A DNA stretch of 11,292 nucleotides from Candidatus Terrybacteria bacterium RIFCSPLOWO2_01_FULL_58_14. GTDB taxonomy: Bacteria > Patescibacteriota > Minisyncoccia > Terrybacterales > 2-01-FULL-58-14. Positions 6,800 through 11,292 of the stretch are shown in pieces; within the stretch, counting starts at the first letter, position 1; each line of letters opens with the position of its first letter. The notes below the pieces were generated by a model. The model saw only the letters and a program-made list of their open reading frames with translations, was not told the DNA's origin and did not search any database. A program made the translations under genes and the position numbers. The stretch is taken from NCBI GenBank assembly GCA_001824745.1, contig MHSZ01000031.1:1-11292 (forward strand), given 5' to 3'.

Positions 6800-9769
6800 T
6801 TATTTCCCGACGAAGTTCATAAGGCGATCGGGAACGAAGATGACACGAGAGACCGCGATATCTTTGAGGTGGCGCGCAACCGCGCTTTCTTTTTCCGCCA
6901 CGCTGCGTACCGTCCTCTCGTCCGCGTCCTTCTTTACCCTAATCTGCCCGCGCGTTTTGCCGTTTACCTGTATCGCCACCGTCACCATATCCTCCTCCGT
7001 CATGGATTCGTCGTAGGTGGGCCACTGCTCTTCGAAAACGCTCTTGGTCTTCCCCAATGTTTCTTGCCACAACTCTTCGCAAAGATGCGGCGCGAAGGGT
7101 GCCAGAAGCAATACCAGCGTCTCGGAGAATTTGGAATCTGGAATCTGGAATCTGGAAATGGCGTTCAGGTATTCCATGAGCGCGGAAATTGCCGTATTGA
7201 ACCGAAAATTCTCGATATCTTCGGTCGCTTTCCTGATCGTGCGGTGTCGCAGACGCTCTCCATCCGTCGACCCAGCAGTTTCGGCCACTTCGCCAGTTCC
7301 GGCCTCCGCGACATAAGCGTATACGCGTTTGAGGAATCTCCAGATGCCCACGATTCCTTTTGTGTCCCAGGGCTTCCCATCTTCCAGCGGTCCCATAAAC
7401 ATCTCGTACATCCGAAGCGTATCGGCGCCGTACGCATCAATGACATCGTCGGGGTTGATGATATTTCCGCGGGATTTTGACATCTTCTGATTGTCCGGCC
7501 CCAGGATGAGTCCTTGATTGAAAAGCTTCCGAAAGGGTTCGTCGGTGGAGACCAATCCTTCGTCAAAGAGGATCTTGTGCCAAAAACGACCATAGAGAAG
7601 ATGGAGCACCGCATGTTCTGCGCCGCCAAGATAGAGATCAACCGGCATCCAGTAGCGCTCCTCTTTCTCTCCCACAAAACGTTCTGCGCTGTGGGGATCA
7701 AGATAGCGCAGATAATACCAACACGAACCCGCCCACTGCGGCATGGTGTTCGTTTCGCGCCTGGCAGCGCCGCCGCATTGAGGACAGGAAACATTCACCC
7801 ATTCCTGAATCGCGGAAAGCGGCGATTCTCCCGTACCGGTCGGTTCATACTGCTCAATGTCGGGCAGCAGTACCGGCAGCTGCTCTTCCGGTACCGGGAC
7901 GACACCGCAACGGTCACAGTGAACGAGGGGTATCGGTTCTCCCCAGTAACGCTGCCGCGAGAAAACCCAGTCGCGGAGCTTATAGTGCACTACGGTGCGT
8001 GCTCTCCCCTGCTCCGCAAGCCACGCCGTAATCTTCTCTCGCGCGTCCGCAGAGGAAACGCGGGAGAAATCCCCGGAGTTGACAAGAATGCCATCCATTT
8101 CAAATGCTTCGTGAAGTGTTCTTTTTGTTTTCCCATCCGGAGTAACCACTTCACGAATCAGCAGGTCGTGTTTTTGGGCGAAGGCAAAATCGCGTTCGTC
8201 GTGCGCAGGTACTGCCATAATCGCCCCGGTACCGTAGTGTCCTAATACATAATCGGCAACGAAAATCGGCAGCTCCTCGCCGTTCACGGGATTTACGGCC
8301 ACGACCCCCTCAATCCGAACGCCCGTCTTGTCTCCTATCCCCTCCTGACGTTCCAGATCGCTCTTCTGTTTCGCCTCCCGTACGTACTTCGTTGCCTCCT
8401 CGTGATTCTCAATCCTCAATCCCCTATTCTCAATTCTCGTCATGAGCGGGTGTTCGGGAGCCACCACGACGTACGTTGCGCCAAAAAGCGTATCGGCGCG
8501 GGTCGTGAAGACCCGAAGATGGGGGCGCGCATATTCCCACACGAACGGTTCCTCTTTCGCACAGAAATGCTGTTCACGCGCAATCGCTTCTACGAGCGTC
8601 GCGCCGAGTTTTTCTGCCAGCTCCCTGGGTTGTGCCGGTGGCACCACGTCATCGTGAAGATCCGAAAGCACCACAATTTCACTCGCTTTCTCTTTTACGG
8701 CGGAAAAATCGAACTGCCAATCCGTACATTGCTCAAGATTCTTTCGTGGATGATCGAGAAATTCAGGGCGCAGGGGCGGGGCGACCATTACGAGTTTTGC
8801 GATGGGCTCTGAAAGTTTCGGGAGGAGTTTCAGCGCCACAACGCCGCCCAAGCTATGCGTGACCACGATGGTGTTTCGGGTAAATGCCGCATTCGTGAGG
8901 ACAAATGCAACCTGCTCTTCGATATTCGGCTCTGCCGGATTCGGCAACGCGAGCATCGCGACTTTATGACCCTCACGTTCGAGTTCTCGTTTCAGCCAAT
9001 CCCGAAAGTGCCCCTCCGGCGTGCCTTTGTAGCAGTGGAGGAACACGTAGTCGGCGGGGGCCCTGCGTACGGGGAAGACGATTTCGCCGCCTTCGGAGCG
9101 GCCGATCCAGTTCCGCTGCATTTCCTTGATTTTTTCGGGCCAGTCGAGTTTTTCGAGATCGGAAAGCAAACGATCAGCGTAGGCCGTGATCTTCAGCATC
9201 CACTGCCGGAGCATCCGGCGCTCGACCGGTGTGCCGCATCGTTCACACTTTCCCTGTACGACTTCTTCGTTCGCAAGGCCGGTTTTGTCTTTAGGACAGA
9301 AATTAATCGGCGCCTTGGCTTCATACGCGAGACCGCGCTTGAAAAGTTGCAAGAAGATCCATTGCGTCCATTTATAGTAGGCCGGATCCGCTGTACTGAT
9401 TTCCCGCGCCCAGTCATACGAGAAGCCCAGGCGCCGGATTTGTCCGCGAAATCGCGCCACGTTCCGCTGAACCAGGGTTCGCGGATGGACGCCTTCCTTG
9501 AGTGCCGCATTCTCCGCCGGAAGACCAAAGGCATCCCATCCCATCGGATGCAAGACGTTGAAACCCTTCATTCTCGCGTACCGCGCGAGGATATCGGTTG
9601 CGGTGTAGCCCTCAACGTGTCCGACGTGGAGGCCCTCGCCTGACGGGTACGGGAACATATCGAGGATGTAGCGCTTGGGTCGCTTGGAAAAATCCTCTGC
9701 ACGGTGCATCGCACGCTCTTCCCAGTATTTCTGCCACTTGGGCTCGATGGTTTTCGGATCGTACGGCAT
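6800..9769 (-). CDS. leuS: Leucyl-tRNA synthetase with an inserted serine-hydrolase domain, 989 residues
   Basis: The enzyme charges tRNA-Leu with leucine. In order: class I catalytic core with HVGH at 48-51 (the HIGH motif); zinc-type module with Cys158, Cys175 and Cys178; RNWIGRSEG at 219-227, the entry to the CP1 editing domain; a foreign hydrolase domain at about 237-417; resumption of CP1 with FTTRADTLFG (421-430) and GTGAIMAVPAHDERD (513-527), the proofreading pocket; RDWVFSRQRYWGEPIP at 599-614; a second Cys4 pattern (618/621, 662/665); and KMSKS at 762-766. The anticodon-binding and C-terminal domains follow, ending VIFVPDRLMNFV. No leucine-specific domain precedes KMSKS. Without the insert the protein would be about 808 residues, the size of compact bacterial LeuRS. 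The ATG at 9769 is the natural start (MPYDPKTIEPKWQKYW). No clear Shine-Dalgarno precedes it. Two heptanucleotide repeat arrays lie within the gene. Confidence 0.97.
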   Translation of the reverse strand: MPYDPKTIEPKWQKYWEERAMHRAEDFSKRPKRYILDMFPYPSGEGLHVGHVEGYTATDILARYARMKGFNVLHPMGWDAFGLPAENAALKEGVHPRTLVQRNVARFRGQIRRLGFSYDWAREISTADPAYYKWTQWIFLQLFKRGLAYEAKAPINFCPKDKTGLANEEVVQGKCERCGTPVERRMLRQWMLKITAYADRLLSDLEKLDWPEKIKEMQRNWIGRSEGGEIVFPVRRAPADYVFLHCYKGTPEGHFRDWLKRELEREGHKVAMLALPNPAEPNIEEQVAFVLTNAAFTRNTIVVTHSLGGVVALKLLPKLSEPIAKLVMVAPPLRPEFLDHPRKNLEQCTDWQFDFSAVKEKASEIVVLSDLHDDVVPPAQPRELAEKLGATLVEAIAREQHFCAKEEPFVWEYARPHLRVFTTRADTLFGATYVVVAPEHPLMTRIENRGLRIENHEEATKYVREAKQKSDLERQEGIGDKTGVRIEGVVAVNPVNGEELPIFVADYVLGHYGTGAIMAVPAHDERDFAFAQKHDLLIREVVTPDGKTKRTLHEAFEMDGILVNSGDFSRVSSADAREKITAWLAEQGRARTVVHYKLRDWVFSRQRYWGEPIPLVHCDRCGVVPVPEEQLPVLLPDIEQYEPTGTGESPLSAIQEWVNVSCPQCGGAARRETNTMPQWAGSCWYYLRYLDPHSAERFVGEKEERYWMPVDLYLGGAEHAVLHLLYGRFWHKILFDEGLVSTDEPFRKLFNQGLILGPDNQKMSKSRGNIINPDDVIDAYGADTLRMYEMFMGPLEDGKPWDTKGIVGIWRFLKRVYAYVAEAGTGEVAETAGSTDGERLRHRTIRKATEDIENFRFNTAISALMEYLNAISRFQIPDSKFSETLVLLLAPFAPHLCEELWQETLGKTKSVFEEQWPTYDESMTEEDMVTVAIQVNGKTRGQIRVKKDADERTVRSVAEKESAVARHLKDIAVSRVIFVPDRLMNFVGK
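7133..7157 (-). repeat. Intragenic heptanucleotide tandem repeat A in leuS (GGAATCT x 3.6)
   Basis: On the plus strand GGAATCT occurs three times back to back (7133-7139, 7140-7146, 7147-7153), followed by GGAA, with a related GAATTT just before. In the leuS frame it encodes ISRFQIPDSKFSE (about residues 871-883), a loop between two helices of the anticodon-binding domain, just before ETLVLLLAPFAPHLCEELW. Because 7 is not a multiple of 3, successive units are read in all three frames. Confidence 0.85.
8405..8439 (-). repeat. Intragenic heptanucleotide tandem repeat B in leuS (ATTCTCA x 5, degenerate)
   Basis: On the plus strand five adjacent 7-mers cover exactly 35 bases: ATTCTCA, ATCCTCA, ATCCCCT, ATTCTCA, ATTCTCG. 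In the leuS frame they encode RIENRGLRIEN (about residues 445-455), placed in the CP1 editing domain directly after VVAPEHPLM, a position that is a variable loop in LeuRS. The frame is kept on both sides. Confidence 0.85.
8519..9061 (-). other. RBBP9/YdeN-like alpha/beta serine-hydrolase domain inserted in LeuRS (residues about 237-417)
   Basis: The segment opens with ADYVFLHCYKGTPEGHF, a first strand plus oxyanion-loop pattern typical of small RBBP9/YdeN-type hydrolases. It continues with DWLKRELEREGHKVAMLALP, then the nucleophile elbow VTHSLGG with Ser306. The acid candidate is Asp373 (or Asp374) in SDLHDDVVP and the histidine is His401 in EQHFCAKEE. The triad order and spacing (about 67 and 28 residues) fit the family, which is about 180 residues long, so the whole domain appears present. 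No stop, start or frame change separates it from LeuRS. The LeuRS sequence stops after GGEIVFPV and resumes at LRVFTTRADTLFG without loss, so the domain sits at a single loop at the CP1 entrance. Family assignment is by pattern. The substrate is unknown. Confidence 0.85.
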
Positions 9770-9883
9770 CGGTTCTATTCTGCGGATAAGGCCTCGCGGG
9801 GACAAGGGTGCGGGTCGTTGCTCGCGGGCAAGGGCCGTGCTAGAGCAAAGGCGGCATCGTTGAAAATCACGAAAGGAGTGGCC
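9770..9883. promoter_or_regulatory. Divergent promoter region between leuS and the aldehyde dehydrogenase gene
   Basis: These 114 bases must carry promoters for both directions. For leuS (minus), TTGTCC followed after 17 bases by CAGAAT (4 of 6 each) would place the transcript start almost on the ATG, which fits the lack of a Shine-Dalgarno and suggests a leaderless or near-leaderless mRNA. For the plus gene only a weak TTGCTC-N17-TAGAGC is visible. The plus gene has a clear AAAGGAG (9872-9878), 5 bases before its ATG. A T-box leader would not fit in this space. Confidence 0.4.
9793..9834. repeat. Imperfect direct repeat in the divergent region
   Basis: CTCGCGGGGACAAGGG (9793-9808) and CTCGCGGGCAAGGG (9821-9834) are the same 14 bases apart from a 2-base indel, with starts 28 bases apart. 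They lie between the two divergent genes and could be paired binding sites. In a GC-rich region a chance match is also possible. Confidence 0.4.
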
Positions 9884-11292
9884 ATGGCCATCACCTACGC
9901 TTCGCTTACGATGAGCGAAGAGGACCACGCCGCATTCGAGCAAGCGGTCGAAAAGGCGAAACGGGACCTCGCATCCCGCAGCGTCTTCGAAGTATTCCCT
10001 CATATAGAGGGCACCCTCTTCGACTTCAGTCCATCCTGTCCCTCGGGACGACTCACGTCCGTCTCCATCAGTACGACCGAAGGCGTCCGAGGTGCAGTCG
10101 ATAAGGCCTGTAGCGCACAACGCGAGATCCGCGAACTGGGATGGAGCAAACGCCGGCGCATCCTGCGCCGCGTCGCGAAGATCATCGAACAGCGCAAGTT
10201 CGATATCGCGGCCGTCCTCACGCTCGAGGTTGGAAAAACGCGCGGCGAGGCAATGGCGGAGGTACTCGAAGTCGCCGCGATGATCGAGACCTACGATCGC
10301 TTCTGCGAAGAGACCGGCTGTTACACCCGGCTTCTCAGTCCGGGGCGAACGGCCCCGTTCGAGCGGAGCATCTCGTCTCTTGAGCCGATGGGACCGGTCG
10401 CGGTGATCTCGCCCTTCAACTTCCCGTTCGCGCTTGCGGCAAACCACGTCATCTGCGCATTCCTCGCCGGCAACCCCGTGGTGCTGAAGCCGGCGAGCGA
10501 CACGCCGATTGCAAGCACGATCTTCGCCGAGATCCTCACCGAAGCCGGAGCACCCGATGGTGCCTGCACCGTCATCTATGGCGGAGGCGGAACCGTAGGT
10601 GATGCGCTCGTGCGCGATCCGCGGATTGCCCTCGTCGCTTTCACTGGTTCCAAAGAAGTCGGCCTCGGAATCGACGCTATCTGTGCGGAACTCCGGCAGA
10701 AGGGCGTTTCCCGATCCTTTGTCGCGGAAATGGGCGGCAAGAATCCGCTCATCGTGACCGCGAGGGCCGACATCGAGAAGGCCGCCGCCAGCATCGTCAA
10801 ATCCGTCGTCGGATTCTCCGGCCAAAAGTGCAGTGCGCTGTCGAGGATTTACGTGGACAAGCGAGTCGCCAACGACCTCATTCACGCCATCCTCGATCGC
10901 AACCGCATCGCCGCAATCCGTGTCGGTGACCCCGCAGAGCGGACGACGGCCGTAGGGCCTGTGATCAACGAAGCGGCGTTCCACCGCTACCAGAAACTCT
11001 ACGACGCGGTCCGGGAAGATCCGCGCGCGGTCGGCATCGTCACGCTCTCGGCGCAACCGGGTATTGCCGATCATCTCCATCAAACGACAAGGGGTTACTT
11101 CGTGGAGCCGCTCCTCGTCACCGGCATCCCGCACGACGATCCGCTCAACCGAACCGAGCACTTCCTGCCGGTCGCCTTCCTCCATAAGGTCAATGACCTG
11201 GACGAGGCGATACGTCTGGCGAACGATACCGAGTACGGTTTGTGCTCGGGCATCATGAGCGAAAGCGAAGCCGAAGTGGAGGGATTCCTGAA
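9884..11292 (+). CDS. Aldehyde dehydrogenase, probably 1-pyrroline-5-carboxylate dehydrogenase type, 469 residues visible, C-terminus outside window
   Basis: This NAD(P)-dependent aldehyde dehydrogenase is open to the window edge. Visible landmarks are ISPFNFPFA (oxyanion Asn179), VVLKPASDTP (cofactor binding, Lys202), FTGSKEVG (253-260), EMGGKNPLIV with general base Glu282, and the nucleophile Cys316 in GFSGQKCSALSR. Glu425 in RTEHFLPV corresponds to the ribose-binding glutamate of the usual EEIFGP motif. The GQKCSA context is characteristic of 1-pyrroline-5-carboxylate dehydrogenases, which oxidise glutamate semialdehyde to glutamate in proline breakdown; another aldehyde substrate cannot be excluded. 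The ATG is supported by AAAGGAG at 5 bases; a GTG two codons upstream is less well spaced. The N-terminal extension of about 60 residues before the core also fits this subgroup. No proline dehydrogenase gene lies in the window, but one could follow to the right. Confidence 0.88.
   Translation, partial: MAITYASLTMSEEDHAAFEQAVEKAKRDLASRSVFEVFPHIEGTLFDFSPSCPSGRLTSVSISTTEGVRGAVDKACSAQREIRELGWSKRRRILRRVAKIIEQRKFDIAAVLTLEVGKTRGEAMAEVLEVAAMIETYDRFCEETGCYTRLLSPGRTAPFERSISSLEPMGPVAVISPFNFPFALAANHVICAFLAGNPVVLKPASDTPIASTIFAEILTEAGAPDGACTVIYGGGGTVGDALVRDPRIALVAFTGSKEVGLGIDAICAELRQKGVSRSFVAEMGGKNPLIVTARADIEKAAASIVKSVVGFSGQKCSALSRIYVDKRVANDLIHAILDRNRIAAIRVGDPAERTTAVGPVINEAAFHRYQKLYDAVREDPRAVGIVTLSAQPGIADHLHQTTRGYFVEPLLVTGIPHDDPLNRTEHFLPVAFLHKVNDLDEAIRLANDTEYGLCSGIMSESEAEVEGFL

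Noticed and set aside
7514..8245. Plus-strand open frame of 243 codons
   Set aside because: It is antisense to conserved leuS sequence, including part of the editing domain.
8405..8439. CRISPR-like or minisatellite array
   Set aside because: Units are 7 bases without spacers, far too short for CRISPR, and the array stays within an open coding frame.
8519..9061. Hydrolase segment as a separate gene or as a frameshift artefact
   Set aside because: There is no stop, no start with ribosome-binding site and no frame change at either border; LeuRS continues on both sides without lost residues. An assembly chimera would be unlikely to join in frame at a domain loop twice.
9770..11185. In-frame upstream extension of leuS to a 1461-residue reading frame
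   Set aside because: The extension is antisense to the well-supported aldehyde dehydrogenase, its translation resembles no protein, and LeuRS starts naturally at MPYDPKTIEPKW. It is open only because of GC-rich codon structure on the other strand.

Overview
The window reads as a compact bacterial chromosome segment, GC-rich by eye, with short intergenic gaps and almost no non-coding DNA. Five genes lie on the minus strand and one on the plus strand. No rRNA, tRNA, CRISPR array, insertion sequence or phage gene was seen. The leucyl-tRNA synthetase is of bacterial type. Heptanucleotide tandem repeats inside that gene and RBBP9/YdeN-like serine hydrolases are things I associate with uncultured candidate-phyla bacteria (Parcubacteria/Peribacteria-like). 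That assignment is an inference and could be wrong.

Layout on the minus strand, in the direction of transcription (right to left): leuS (9769 to 6800), a TldD-type metallopeptidase (6705 to 5164), its TldE/PmbA partner (5164 to 3794, overlapping the tldD stop by one base), a hairpin terminator, an M1 aminopeptidase (3633 to 1045), a second hairpin, and the first 314 residues of an M16 (insulinase/pitrilysin-type) peptidase that runs off the left edge (943 to 1). On the plus strand, a 114-bp divergent gap separates leuS from an aldehyde dehydrogenase of the 1-pyrroline-5-carboxylate dehydrogenase type, which runs off the right edge (9884 to 11292).

Four neighbouring genes encode three unrelated families of zinc peptidase (M16, M1, TldD/TldE), forming a peptide-processing or peptide-degrading block. 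None of them shows an obvious signal peptide, so cytoplasmic action is likely. TldD and TldE are almost certainly translationally coupled and work as a heteromer. M1 and M16 appear to be separate transcription units, because each is preceded by a hairpin. The 8-mer TTTGACAA, in either orientation, precedes all three peptidase units.

The most unusual object is leuS. Its product is 989 residues, about 180 longer than a comparable bacterial LeuRS. The extra length is a complete alpha/beta serine-hydrolase domain with a visible Ser-Asp-His triad, spliced in frame into the start of the CP1 editing domain. The same gene carries two in-frame arrays of 7-bp tandem repeats in predicted surface loops. 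A second oddity is the TldD zinc motif, which reads HETGH (HExxH) instead of the family's HExxxH.
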